A DNA stretch of 64,000 nt from JAYODW01 sp038116745 (GTDB taxonomy: Bacteria > Pseudomonadota > Gammaproteobacteria > Ga0077536). Below the pieces are notes generated by a model. The model saw nothing but the letters and a program-made list of their open reading frames with translations, ran no database searches and had not been told where the DNA came from. The stretch is from positions 61,137 to 125,136 of the forward strand of contig JAYODW010000005.1 of assembly GCA_038116745.1 (NCBI GenBank), given 5' to 3'. Position numbers and translations under genes: made by a program. Position 1 is the stretch's first letter. Each line of letters opens with the position of its first letter. Shown in pieces: positions 25,207 through 33,816 of the stretch.

Positions 25207-26190
25207 ATGAAAACTTCGATGCAATTTTCTTTGTCTGAGCTGGCGCAGCGCTTTGCGCTCGAGCTCAGCGGCGATGGCTGTACCGGTATTCAGGGAATCT
25301 GCGGCATCACTGACAATCGGGCTGCTCATCTCGCCTTTGTAAACGACCCGAGAATGCTTCAGCCGGCTGCGGATTCTCAGATCCCCGCTTTCGTCACTCA
25401 CCCCGACCTTCCGGTCCCCGGGAAGTCAAATCTTTTTCATGAGCATCCGGACTACCTGATCGCGCGTATCGCGGAACTGTTCCTGCCGACCCAGCTCAGC
25501 GACATGGGAGGTCTGAGCCCCAGCGCCACGATCGCCGCGAGCGCCGAAATCGGCGCCGAGGTCAGCCTCGGCGCCAACGTTGTCGTCGGCAATGGGGTGC
25601 GCATCGGGCCGCGCACGCGTGTGTTCCCGAACGTGGTGATCATGGACCGTTGCGACATCGGCGCTGACTGTGTCATCTACCCGAACTGTACGCTGCGCGA
25701 AGACACCTGCCTTGGTGACCGCGTCATTCTGCAGCCCGGCGTCGCGCTCGGCGGCGACGGATATGGCTTCGTCCAGCACGAAGGCCGGTTCATCAAAATT
25801 CCACAGCTGGGCCGCGTGGTGCTTGAGGACGATGTTGAGGTCGGCGCAAATACTACGATCGACAGGGCGCGCTTCAATGAGACCCGTATAGGCCGCGGCA
25901 CGAAGATCGATAATCTGGTCATGCTCGCCCACAACGTGGTCACCGGCGAGGACTGCCTGCTGATCTCCCAGGTGGGTGTTTCCGGCAGCACCCGTCTTGG
26001 CAATCGCGTCGTTTTGGGGGGGCAGGTCGGGACGGTCGGGCATGTCAACGTTGCTGACGATGTGACGGTGCTGGGCAAGGGCGGTATTACAAAAGACATC
26101 AATGAAGCCGGCACCTATGCCGGCATGCCGGTTCGACCGGCAAGGCTCTGGCGGCGGGCTATCGCGCGACTTTACGCCGGCTTGCGTTGA
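25207..26190 (+). CDS. lpxD: UDP-3-O-acylglucosamine N-acyltransferase (LpxD-like), solitary copy
   Basis: LpxD adds the N-linked hydroxyacyl chain to UDP-3-O-acylglucosamine in lipid A synthesis. The 327-residue protein has an N-terminal uridine-binding domain (residues 1-95) and a long left-handed beta-helix of hexapeptide repeats ending in ITKDINEAGTYAGMPVRPA. The catalytic His is in VMLAHNVVTGEDCLL, and GGDGYGFVQ and KIPQLGRVV are LpxD hallmarks. It is not in the usual bamA-skp-lpxD-fabZ-lpxA cluster, so it may be an extra paralogue. The start could be ATG 25207 or 25219. Confidence 0.88.
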   Translation: MKTSMQFSLSELAQRFALELSGDGCTGIQGICGITDNRAAHLAFVNDPRMLQPAADSQIPAFVTHPDLPVPGKSNLFHEHPDYLIARIAELFLPTQLSDMGGLSPSATIAASAEIGAEVSLGANVVVGNGVRIGPRTRVFPNVVIMDRCDIGADCVIYPNCTLREDTCLGDRVILQPGVALGGDGYGFVQHEGRFIKIPQLGRVVLEDDVEVGANTTIDRARFNETRIGRGTKIDNLVMLAHNVVTGEDCLLISQVGVSGSTRLGNRVVLGGQVGTVGHVNVADDVTVLGKGGITKDINEAGTYAGMPVRPARLWRRAIARLYAGLR

Positions 26191-26320
26191 ACACCGGGCA
26201 GAGCGGACCGGTCCCTGTTTTCCCGCCCCACCCAATCCAGAGGGTCACAGCGCCGGCCGCGGTAAGCTCCTTCGCCGTCCGGAACGCACCGGCAGCCGGA
26301 ATTTCATCACTGCACTGTAA

Positions 26321-27229
26321 TCACACGATGGAGGCGCGCGGAAACGGTCCAGCGTGGGCCAGCATGGCCGGCATCGCCGTGCCCAACGGCCCCTCCAGCC
26401 AACGCGAAGTCTCGATCACTTTGTCCAGATCGACGCCGGTCTCAAAACCCATGCGGTGCAAAAGGTAGAGCACGTCCTCGGTGCCGACATTCCCGGTAGC
26501 GCCCGGCGCGAAAGGACAGCCTCCGACACCACCACAGCTCGCGTCGACAATGCGCACTCCGGCGCCGACAGCCGCGTACACATTAGCCACGCCAGTATTG
26601 CGGGTGTTATGAAAATGAACCCGCAGCGGGATAGCCTCACTCACGGGCAGCACCGCGTCTACAAGGCGGCTGACGTCGGAGGGCACTGCGACCCCGATAC
26701 TGTCGGCCAGCGCAATTTCATCGACCCCCATGTCCACCAGGCGACGAACTATTTCGACCACCTTGTGGGGCGCAACCTCACCTTCGAACGGACAACCGAA
26801 ACTCGCGGCTATCGTGACACCGAAAAAACGGCCTGCTTCCTGCGCCCGGCGCGCAAGCTCCCCGACCAGTTCAAGCATCTCTGCAGCACTGCGGCCCTGG
26901 TTGCGCTGGCAAAACGTGTCCGTGGTCACCGTCGCGCAGTTGACCTGCTCAACACCCGACTCCAGGGCGCGGGCAAGGCCCTGGCCGTTGAGCACCAGGC
27001 CGATATAGCGCACCCCGTTCCGCCTCGGCAGACGAGCCAGGACGTCATCCGCGTCCGCCATCTGCGGCACACGTTTCGGGTTGACGAAACTGGCCACCTC
27101 CATCCGAGTAATTCCGGCATCGACGAGGCGTCCTATCAGTTCAAGCTTGATTTCGGTATCAACCATCACCGGCTGACTCTGCAGCCCGTCTCTTGGCCCC
27201 ACATCAACGATTTCGACGCGCTCACTCAT
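26321..27229 (-). CDS. Hydroxymethylglutaryl-CoA lyase
   Basis: HMG-CoA lyase cleaves HMG-CoA to acetoacetate and acetyl-CoA at the end of leucine breakdown. The 302-residue TIM-barrel enzyme has the N-terminal VEIVDVGPRDGLQSQ with the catalytic Arg-Asp pair, RVHFHNTRNTGVANV with metal-ligand histidines, and the signature GGVGGCPFAPGATGNV with the catalytic Cys. Other leucine-degradation genes (liuABCD) are not adjacent. The 130-base convergent gap after lpxD contains nothing I recognise. Confidence 0.94.
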   Translation of the reverse strand: MSERVEIVDVGPRDGLQSQPVMVDTEIKLELIGRLVDAGITRMEVASFVNPKRVPQMADADDVLARLPRRNGVRYIGLVLNGQGLARALESGVEQVNCATVTTDTFCQRNQGRSAAEMLELVGELARRAQEAGRFFGVTIAASFGCPFEGEVAPHKVVEIVRRLVDMGVDEIALADSIGVAVPSDVSRLVDAVLPVSEAIPLRVHFHNTRNTGVANVYAAVGAGVRIVDASCGGVGGCPFAPGATGNVGTEDVLYLLHRMGFETGVDLDKVIETSRWLEGPLGTAMPAMLAHAGPFPRASIV

Positions 27230-27293
27230 CGCCCTGACCTCGCTTAGTAATTGACCGGGATTCTAGCAATCCGCGTCACCTGCACGGCCGCGC

Positions 27294-27320
27294 TTGGGAA
27301 CTCGGCCCAAGCCCTATACT
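27294..27320 (+). promoter_or_regulatory. Possible sigma-70 promoter for gor and the selenoprotein operon
   Basis: TTGGGA (27294) and TATACT (27315) are separated by 15 bases and lie about 50 nt upstream of the gor start. The spacing is slightly short, so the assignment is tentative. Confidence 0.4.
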
Positions 27321-27368
27321 ACGGACGCTTCGGACGACCGGTTTCTTTTAGGGAGATGAAGAACCCCG

Positions 27369-28721
27369 ATGAGTGATTTTGATTTCGACCTCTTTGTCAT
27401 CGGCGGCGGTTCCGGTGGTGTACGCGCAGGCCGGATGGCGGCGAGCCTGGGCAAACGCGTTGCTGTGGCAGAGGAACGCTACATGGGGGGCACCTGCGTC
27501 AACGTTGGCTGCGTCCCTAAAAAGCTTTTCTCCTACGCCGCTCACTTCCACGAGGACTTCGCGAACGCAGCCGGTTTTGGCTGGACGAGCCAACCGCCAA
27601 GCTTCGACTGGGCGACGCTCGTGCGCAACAAAGACCAGGAAATCGCGCGTCTCAATGGGATTTATCAGCGCCTTCTGGACAACGCCGGCGCGACCGTCTT
27701 TCACCAGCATGCGGAGCTTCGCGGCCCGCATACCATAGCGCTGGGTGAGCGCATAGTCAGCGCGGAGCGCATCCTGGTCGCAACCGGTGGCTGGCCTTAC
27801 GTGCCTTCGTTTCCAGGCTCCGAGCATGCTGTCACTTCGAACGAGCTTTTCTCCCTGGAAACCCTGCCGGCGCGGGTGGTAGTCGTTGGTGGCGGGTACA
27901 TTGCGGTTGAGTTTGCAGGCATCTTCAACGGCCTGGGCTGCCATACGATCCAGCTCTATCGAGGCCCGCTCTTTCTCCGCGGCTTCGACGATGATGCGCG
28001 CCATTTTCTCGCGCAGGAGGTGCAAAAAAAGGGCGTCGACCTGCGTTTCAACGTCGACGTTCAATCGATTCAGAAGAGCGCCAGTGGCTACATCGTCACG
28101 ACCACGTCCGGCGAGGAAATTGGATGCGACCTCGTGGTTTATGCAACGGGACGCAAGCCGCTCACGGACAGACTGGGCCTCGAGCACTGCGCCCTCGATC
28201 TGGATCGGGACGGCGCTATTCGCGTCAACAGTGATTACCAGACCTCAGTACCGTCGATCTACGCGATCGGCGATGTCACTAACCGCGTCAATCTCACCCC
28301 GGTTGCCCTCGCCGAAGGCATGGCGCTGGTCTGGCACCTGTTCCGCGATCACGAGCGCCCCGTCGACTATGAATTTATCCCGAGCGCGGTTTTCAGCCAG
28401 CCGAACCTCGCCACAGTGGGCTACACCGAAGCCGAAGCGCAGGCCAGATTCGGTACCGTGTCTGTGTTCAGCTCAACGTTCACGCCCCTAAAGCACACCC
28501 TGTCAGGCAGCGCAGAAAAAACGCTTATGAAACTCATCGTCGATGTCGCCACCGACCGCGTCGTTGGCGCGCATATGGTTGGCCCCGATGCCGGCGAGAC
28601 CATCCAGGGCCTGGCGATCGCAATGAAAGCCGGCGCGACAAAAGCAATGTTCGACAGCACCATCGGAATCCACCCAACATCGGCCGAGGAATGGGTCACC
28701 ATGCGCGAGCCGGTCAGATGA
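27369..28721 (+). CDS. gor: Glutathione-disulfide reductase
   Basis: Gor reduces oxidised glutathione with NADPH in the cytosol. The 450-residue flavoprotein has the FAD loop VIGGGSGGVRAGRMAA, the redox-active disulfide in GGTCVNVGCVPKK (C43/C48), an NADPH loop VVVVGGGYIAVEFAGI and the C-terminal GIHPTSAEEW whose His (about 435) and Glu complete the active site. AGGGAGA precedes the ATG. The stop overlaps the start of the downstream peroxiredoxin as ATGA, so the two genes appear to be translationally coupled. Confidence 0.96.
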   Translation: MSDFDFDLFVIGGGSGGVRAGRMAASLGKRVAVAEERYMGGTCVNVGCVPKKLFSYAAHFHEDFANAAGFGWTSQPPSFDWATLVRNKDQEIARLNGIYQRLLDNAGATVFHQHAELRGPHTIALGERIVSAERILVATGGWPYVPSFPGSEHAVTSNELFSLETLPARVVVVGGGYIAVEFAGIFNGLGCHTIQLYRGPLFLRGFDDDARHFLAQEVQKKGVDLRFNVDVQSIQKSASGYIVTTTSGEEIGCDLVVYATGRKPLTDRLGLEHCALDLDRDGAIRVNSDYQTSVPSIYAIGDVTNRVNLTPVALAEGMALVWHLFRDHERPVDYEFIPSAVFSQPNLATVGYTEAEAQARFGTVSVFSSTFTPLKHTLSGSAEKTLMKLIVDVATDRVVGAHMVGPDAGETIQGLAIAMKAGATKAMFDSTIGIHPTSAEEWVTMREPVR

Positions 28722-29386
28722 TTTTAAGGACCATGCTCACCCACATCTGCGCCGCTGCTCTCAGAAAAGCCCCGCGCGCCGGGAAAAACTGCGGGCCCGA
28801 GCGCCCGCGCGGAGCGCAGCTGCGAACGTGGGCACGGTGCACCTATCTTCCGTCGCTCGCGCTCGTGTGCAGTGCTTTCCTGAGCATGCTTTTGCTGAAC
28901 CTGCCTGCCGTCGCGCTCGAAGTCGGCGAGACCGCGCCAGAGTTTGCCCTGATGGGCTCGGACGGCAGACTTCATCGTCTGAGTGATTACCGCGGGACCA
29001 CCGTCGTCCTGGCCTGGTTCCCGAAAGCTTTTACCGGTGGATGAACGGCCGAGTGCCGATCGCTCCGTGAGAGCGGCGCTTTGCTGAATCGGTTTGACCT
29101 CGTCCACTTCATGGCCAGCACCGACGACCTGGCCACTAATACTGCCTTCGCGAAAGCGAACTCAGCCGAGTTTCCGGTCCTGAGCGACCCCGACCGTGTG
29201 GCCGCAGCGGCCTATGGCGTCCTCGCGGAGAACGGCTACGCGCGTCGTTGGACTTTCTACATCGATCCGGAAGGGCGAGTCCTTGAGGTAGACCGTGAGG
29301 TTCGCGCTTTCAGCGCCGGACCTGATATCGTCGAACGCCTGAAGGCTCTGGGCGTGGCGCCACGTCAGCCGGACGTCAGCGATTGA
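28718..29386 (+). CDS. Predicted selenocysteine-containing peroxiredoxin (in-frame TGA recoded as Sec109), exported
   Basis: Peroxiredoxins of the AhpC-TSA/BCP group reduce peroxides with a peroxidatic cysteine. Read from the ATG at 28718, the frame is interrupted only by TGA at 29042-29044. It then continues in the same frame without another stop to 29386, giving 222 residues if TGA is read as Sec. The context is AWFPKAFTGG-U-TAECRSLRESG, where family members have the peroxidatic Cys, and C113 is a possible resolving residue. Upstream are a hydrophobic export segment (about residues 45-68) and EVGETAPEFAL; downstream, PVLSDPDRVAAAAYGV and RWTFYIDPEGRV are intact family blocks. A SECIS-like hairpin follows the TGA. 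The start is uncertain because the leader is long. The alternative is a nonsense-mutated pseudogene, which I think less likely. Confidence 0.82.
29045..29080 (+). promoter_or_regulatory. Candidate bacterial SECIS element
   Basis: Immediately after the in-frame TGA, CGCTC (29061-29065) and GAGCG (29071-29075) form a 5-bp GC-rich stem around the loop CGTGA. A GC pair extends it below an asymmetric bulge. The loop begins 21 nt after the TGA and has a G in its second position, both within the range described for bacterial SECIS elements bound by SelB. The fold was done by eye. Confidence 0.6.
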
Positions 29387-29428
29387 GAACGGTTTTCTGC
29401 CCACAGGGCACCGGGAGAGATACACGAT

Positions 29429-30097
29429 ATGACAGACAACTATTCCACAGCAGGTTATGGCGGCGAGACAGTTGGCTTCGGTCTGCGTCCGGCGGTACTC
29501 GTCGTTGATTATCAGCTCGGCTTCACCGACCCCCGCTTTCCCGCAGGCCGCTCTCCGCACATCCACGCGGCGGTTGAACGCACGGCCGAGCTACTGGGGC
29601 ACGCACGGGCGCGTAACGTCCCCGTGGCCAACTGCAACGTCGCCTGGTGCGGTGCCGCGGACATGGGACATTGGAAGGTCTCTTCGCTGTATGACGGCTC
29701 TTTCTTCAAAGGCCATCCCTCGACTGAGCTCGATCCGCGCACCTATGTGCCAGGATATGACGTCACTTTCACCAAGTCAGCGCCCTCAATATTCTTTCAG
29801 ACACCTTTGATGCTGTTTCTCACCAGGCAGCAGGTCGATACCGTGATTATCACCGGGTGCACTACCAGCGGATGCGTGCGGGCCTCGATTAATGACGGTT
29901 TCTCCTACGGCTTCAGGGTGATCGTGCCTGAACAGTGCTGCGGTGATCAGGAAACGCAGCCGCACCGGGACAACCTACGGGACGTAGGTCGTCGCTACGC
30001 CGATGTCATGGACACCGACGACGTAATCGCCTACCTGGACGCCCTGGAGAGAGAATCCGCGCCGCCACCACCGCTGAGTGCGGTATCGGGCGGGTAA
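29429..30097 (+). CDS. Isochorismatase-family cysteine hydrolase
   Basis: The 222-residue protein has the cysteine-hydrolase triad of this superfamily: Asp in AVLVVDYQLGF, Lys in TFTKSAPSIFF and Cys in TGCTTSGCVRASINDG. The cis-peptide-type TGCTTSGCV block and the extra length resemble N-carbamoylsarcosine amidase and maleamate amidohydrolase more than true isochorismatases, but the substrate cannot be named. It begins 42 nt after the selenoprotein gene behind GGGAGAG and may be cotranscribed with gor. The Pro-rich tail is unconserved. Confidence 0.85.
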   Translation: MTDNYSTAGYGGETVGFGLRPAVLVVDYQLGFTDPRFPAGRSPHIHAAVERTAELLGHARARNVPVANCNVAWCGAADMGHWKVSSLYDGSFFKGHPSTELDPRTYVPGYDVTFTKSAPSIFFQTPLMLFLTRQQVDTVIITGCTTSGCVRASINDGFSYGFRVIVPEQCCGDQETQPHRDNLRDVGRRYADVMDTDDVIAYLDALERESAPPPPLSAVSGG

Positions 30098-30172
30098 CCG
30101 GTTTTTCATGGCGAAGCGCGACTCTTCATGCACCGCGCTGCGGCAATTCTCGTCTAGAGGAACCCCCTTTTG

Positions 30173-30601
30173 ATGGAATCTTCCGGCGAAAGCATCACTC
30201 TCGTTCGCGATGCGCTGCACAATCCTGACGAGCCGCGCCACTTCATGCGCATTGTCCCCACAGAGGAAATGTTTGTCGCTTGCATCGGGCAGACTGAACT
30301 TGCGCGCAGTTCGCAGACGCTGAAACTCAAAGAAGTCGCCTACGACATCTACGATCCGGTTATTTATTTCCCGCGCGAAGATGTCCGAATGGCGCTGCTG
30401 GCGCGGACGGAGCGCTCAACCCACTGCCCGCTGAAAGGCCACACTGAGTACTTCGATGCACGCCTCCCGGACGGCTCGTGCAGGGAGAGCGTCGCCTGGT
30501 CATATGTCAGGGTGATCCCGCCGGCAGCGCTTATTGATCACTACATCGCCTTCGACAGCCGGCTGGTCGACGTGCGCACTGAGGCGCGTCCACCCGGCTG
30601 A
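30173..30601 (+). CDS. DUF427 domain protein
   Basis: This 142-residue protein has the DUF427 pattern: the family core VAYDIYDPVIYFPREDVRMALL, then STHCPLKGHTEYFDAR with a conserved Cys-Pro-x-Lys-Gly, and an AWSYVRVIPPA strand. DUF427 proteins are small beta-barrel-like proteins without a firmly assigned reaction; the conserved Cys/Lys pocket suggests a ligand site. I start at the ATG 30173 behind AGAGGA. It ends the plus-strand cluster headed by gor and converges on the MATE gene. Confidence 0.85.
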   Translation: MESSGESITLVRDALHNPDEPRHFMRIVPTEEMFVACIGQTELARSSQTLKLKEVAYDIYDPVIYFPREDVRMALLARTERSTHCPLKGHTEYFDARLPDGSCRESVAWSYVRVIPPAALIDHYIAFDSRLVDVRTEARPPG

Positions 30602-30623
30602 AGCAAAGAACCTCTGCGCACCT

Positions 30624-32030
30624 TTACACTGCCGCAGTCGAAACCTGGCGCAGCTCAGAAGACAGTTCTCGCAGCCGCCGGGTGACGACGGCAAAGCGCC
30701 GGGTCAGACTGACCGCCGCGGCCGCGAGCCCGAGGGTTAATCCGAGCCAGATCCCGCTGGCGCCGAAGCCCCAGTGCACACCAGCGAAATAAGCGAAGGT
30801 AAAGCCGATCCCCCAATAGCACACGGCGTTCAGCAGCAGCGGCACGCGCGTATCCTTCAGGCCCCTTAGAGCGAATGCGGCCGCAACCTGCACGCCATCT
30901 GCAAACTGAAGAATCGCGGCAACAAGGAAGAGTTCGCTCGCAACGAGCGCCACCTCAGCGTCAGTGCTGTAGAACGACGCTATCTCCGAGCCCCATAGCA
31001 GTGTCGCCACACAGGAGCCGCTTGCGATCGCACCGCACAGCGCGATCCCGATGAAGCCGATCCGCCCTGCGCTCTGCATATCCCGTCGTCCGACCGCCTG
31101 GCCGACGCAGACGGTCAAGGCCATACCCAACCCCAGTGGCACCATGAACACCAGACCGCAGTAGTTGAGCACGATCTGGTGCGCTGCCAGCTCGACTGGC
31201 CCTAATCGGCCAATCAGCAGAGCAACGGTCGTAAACAGCCCAGACTGCAGGAACAAAGACAGGCCTATCGGTCCGCCCAGACGCATAAGCCGCCCCAAAG
31301 CGGGTTTCTGCGGCCAGCAGAAGACCGCAGACAAACCGTATCTCCGGTAGCGTCCAGCGCGCAGAACGTATAGCGCGAGGGCGATGTACATCAGACAGAA
31401 CGCGATACCGCTGCCCAGCCCGCTGCCTATCGCCCCAAGGGGTTGAGCATAGAAATGGCCAAACATGAAACCGAAGTTGAGCAGGATGTTGAGCGGCAGG
31501 GCGACCGCCATCACCAGCATGATTGGCAGCGTTCTACCGATTCCCTCGTTCATCTGCTTCAGCACGTGATAGGCGTAGGCACAGGGGACGCCGAAACTGA
31601 GCGCATCCAGATAGCCCTGCGCGAGAATTGCCACAGCAGGATCCACACCAATTAATAGAAGAGCCCCCTCGGCGTTACGCATGGCCACCACAACGGCCAT
31701 CGAGACAGCCAGTGCGAGCCACAACCCCTGCTGCGTATCCTGCCCGATTTCAAGGAATCGCCGGCCCCCGGTATGTTGCGCGACGGTCGGGCCAAGCGCC
31801 ATGACGACACCCAGCCCCAGCAGGAACAGCGCGATCCAGACACTGGCCCCGATCGCGACCGCTGCCAGCTGCAGCGGCCCGAGCGCGGCAGCCATCAAGG
31901 TATCGCCAACCGCGACTGCAATGCTGAAAATATTATTGAAGATGAGCGGCATCCCGATCCGCAGAATTGCCCTCAGGTCTGCTCCAAGCAGCGCTCTCCT
32001 GGAAAGTCCGGGATATTGAAGATCGCGCAC
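30624..32030 (-). CDS. MATE-family multidrug/toxin efflux transporter
   Basis: MATE transporters export cationic compounds across the inner membrane using a sodium or proton gradient. The 468-residue protein has about 12 hydrophobic helices arranged as two similar halves. Examples of family sequence are RIGMPLIFNNIFSIAVAVGD at the start of half one and RLGGPIGLSLFLQSGLFT at the start of half two. ELAAHQIVLN and MVPLGLGMALTVCVGQAVG are typical NorM-like segments. It ends close to DUF427 and starts 6 nt after the stop of the ABC ATPase, so cotranscription with the importer is possible. Substrate unknown. Confidence 0.9.
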   Translation of the reverse strand: MRDLQYPGLSRRALLGADLRAILRIGMPLIFNNIFSIAVAVGDTLMAAALGPLQLAAVAIGASVWIALFLLGLGVVMALGPTVAQHTGGRRFLEIGQDTQQGLWLALAVSMAVVVAMRNAEGALLLIGVDPAVAILAQGYLDALSFGVPCAYAYHVLKQMNEGIGRTLPIMLVMAVALPLNILLNFGFMFGHFYAQPLGAIGSGLGSGIAFCLMYIALALYVLRAGRYRRYGLSAVFCWPQKPALGRLMRLGGPIGLSLFLQSGLFTTVALLIGRLGPVELAAHQIVLNYCGLVFMVPLGLGMALTVCVGQAVGRRDMQSAGRIGFIGIALCGAIASGSCVATLLWGSEIASFYSTDAEVALVASELFLVAAILQFADGVQVAAAFALRGLKDTRVPLLLNAVCYWGIGFTFAYFAGVHWGFGASGIWLGLTLGLAAAAVSLTRRFAVVTRRLRELSSELRQVSTAAV

Positions 32031-32036
32031 GAGCGC

Positions 32037-33707
32037 TCAGTCAGCGTGATTGATAGTCGGCACCGCAGCGAGAAGGCTGCGCGTGTATTCGTGCTTTGGG
32101 GCATGCAGGACCTGGTCGATGTCGCCGTACTCCACAATCCGCCCCTGGCGCATCACCGCAACCCGATGCGCGAGATAGGCCACCACACCAATGTTGTGGG
32201 TCACAAACAGGTAGCTGAGCCCGAGGCGGCGCTGCAGGTCGAGGAGCAGGTCAAGGATCTGGGACTGCACCGAGACATCAAGCGCGCTCGTCGGCTCATC
32301 GCAGACAATCAGCTGGGGCTCGACCGCCAGCGCGCGGGCGATACAGATCCTCTGACGTTGCCCGCCGGAGAACTCGTGCGGATACCGTCTGGCATGCCCC
32401 GCCTCAAGCCCCACCTGCTCCAGTAGCGCGTAAACGCGACGTTCACGCTCCGCGCGCGTTCCACCGATAGACTGCGCAACCATGCCCTCAGCAATGATGT
32501 TGCCGACTGTCATTCTGGGATTCATAGACGCGTAAGGATCCTGGAAGACAACCTGAAGTCTGGCGCGATAACGTCGCAGGCTCGATTCAGACAACGAAAA
32601 AAGATCCGTACCATCGTAGTGCACCTGCCCCGACCGGACCTGCTGCAGACGCAGTATGCCCTTGCCCATAGTGGTTTTACCGGACCCGGACTCGCCTACG
32701 ACAGCCAGTGTGCGCCCGGCTGCCAGATCAAGCGACACCTCATCCACCGCCTTGACATGGCCAACCGTACGGCGGAACAGTCCGCTGCGGATAGGAAACC
32801 AGACTTTCAGATCCCGTACTGAAAGGATTGTTGGAACCTCTTCCAACTCCGGGCGGCGCCCCTCGGCCAGACGCTTTTCCCAGCTCGGCAGAGCCGCGAA
32901 CAGCTGTTTTGAATAAGGATCCTGCGGGTTGCGATAAAACTCGTTCCGACTGCCGCTTTCAATCACCCGCCCGTGACGCATAACCACAACGCGGTCTGCG
33001 ACCTGGTGCGCTACCGCCAGGTCATGGGTGATGAACAGGATCCCCATGCCCCGTTCACGCTGGATCTCGCGGATCAAATTCAGAACCTGAGCCTGGATCG
33101 TGACATCCAGCGCCGTCGTCGGTTCGTCAGCGATCAACAGGGCGGGATCTCCAGCCAGCGCCATTGCAATCATGACCCGCTGTTTCATACCGCCGGAGAA
33201 CTGATGCGGATACTCACGCAAGCGCCGAAGGGGCTCGTCGATTCCGACCGCCTCGAGCAATTCCGCGGTTCTGTTCCGTAGCGCCGCTCCGCGCAGGCGT
33301 TGATGTCTGACCAGTGTCTCAGCAATCTGCGCGCCGATCGTCATCACCGGGTTAAGCGAGGATTGGGGCTCCTGAAAAATCATGCCGACAGCGGCCCCAC
33401 GCACATCGCGCATCCGGGATTCCGGAATACGAAAGAGGTCCCGACCCTGCAGGCTGATACTTCCGCTGTAAATCCGGGCAGCTGGCGGTAGAAGGCGGGT
33501 GACAGCCAGCGCTGTCAGGGATTTCCCGCTGCCCGATTCGCCGACGAGCACCACCGTCTCCCCTGCAGCCACGCTGAAGCTCACCCCATCCACCGCACGC
33601 GCTGTATCACTACCGCCCTGCCCGGGAAAACCGATCGACAGATCCGCGACTTCGAGCAGCACGGGGCCGTCCTCGTGGGCCTTTTGAGTCGTGGATGACG
33701 ACGTCAT
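32037..33707 (-). CDS. yejF: Peptide ABC importer ATPase, double nucleotide-binding-domain (YejF-like)
   Basis: Two complete ABC ATPase domains are fused in 556 residues. The first has Walker A GESGSGKS (about 57), signature FSGGMKQR and Walker B LLIADEPTTALDV. The second has GESGSGKT (about 336), signature FSGGQRQR and LIVCDEPTSALDV. Each domain carries the Opp/Dpp-type extension. It energises the adjacent permeases for peptide or related uptake. It lies 110 bases after the permease gene, a gap without an ORF. Confidence 0.9.
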   Translation of the reverse strand: MTSSSTTQKAHEDGPVLLEVADLSIGFPGQGGSDTARAVDGVSFSVAAGETVVLVGESGSGKSLTALAVTRLLPPAARIYSGSISLQGRDLFRIPESRMRDVRGAAVGMIFQEPQSSLNPVMTIGAQIAETLVRHQRLRGAALRNRTAELLEAVGIDEPLRRLREYPHQFSGGMKQRVMIAMALAGDPALLIADEPTTALDVTIQAQVLNLIREIQRERGMGILFITHDLAVAHQVADRVVVMRHGRVIESGSRNEFYRNPQDPYSKQLFAALPSWEKRLAEGRRPELEEVPTILSVRDLKVWFPIRSGLFRRTVGHVKAVDEVSLDLAAGRTLAVVGESGSGKTTMGKGILRLQQVRSGQVHYDGTDLFSLSESSLRRYRARLQVVFQDPYASMNPRMTVGNIIAEGMVAQSIGGTRAERERRVYALLEQVGLEAGHARRYPHEFSGGQRQRICIARALAVEPQLIVCDEPTSALDVSVQSQILDLLLDLQRRLGLSYLFVTHNIGVVAYLAHRVAVMRQGRIVEYGDIDQVLHAPKHEYTRSLLAAVPTINHAD

Positions 33708-33816
33708 GCCGCGGCACTCCGTATGCCGGCCCAGGAAACCTGATGCCCTCGCGTGTCCGGCCTACTTTCAGCAGTGGCGCGCGACGGCCAGTTTCCAGGC
33801 TGACCGAAGCCAGACA

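Noticed and set aside
28718..29386. Reading the peroxiredoxin as two genes or a pseudogene
   Set aside because: The break is a single TGA at the catalytic position in an otherwise intact frame, and a SECIS-like hairpin follows; random decay would not choose this codon.
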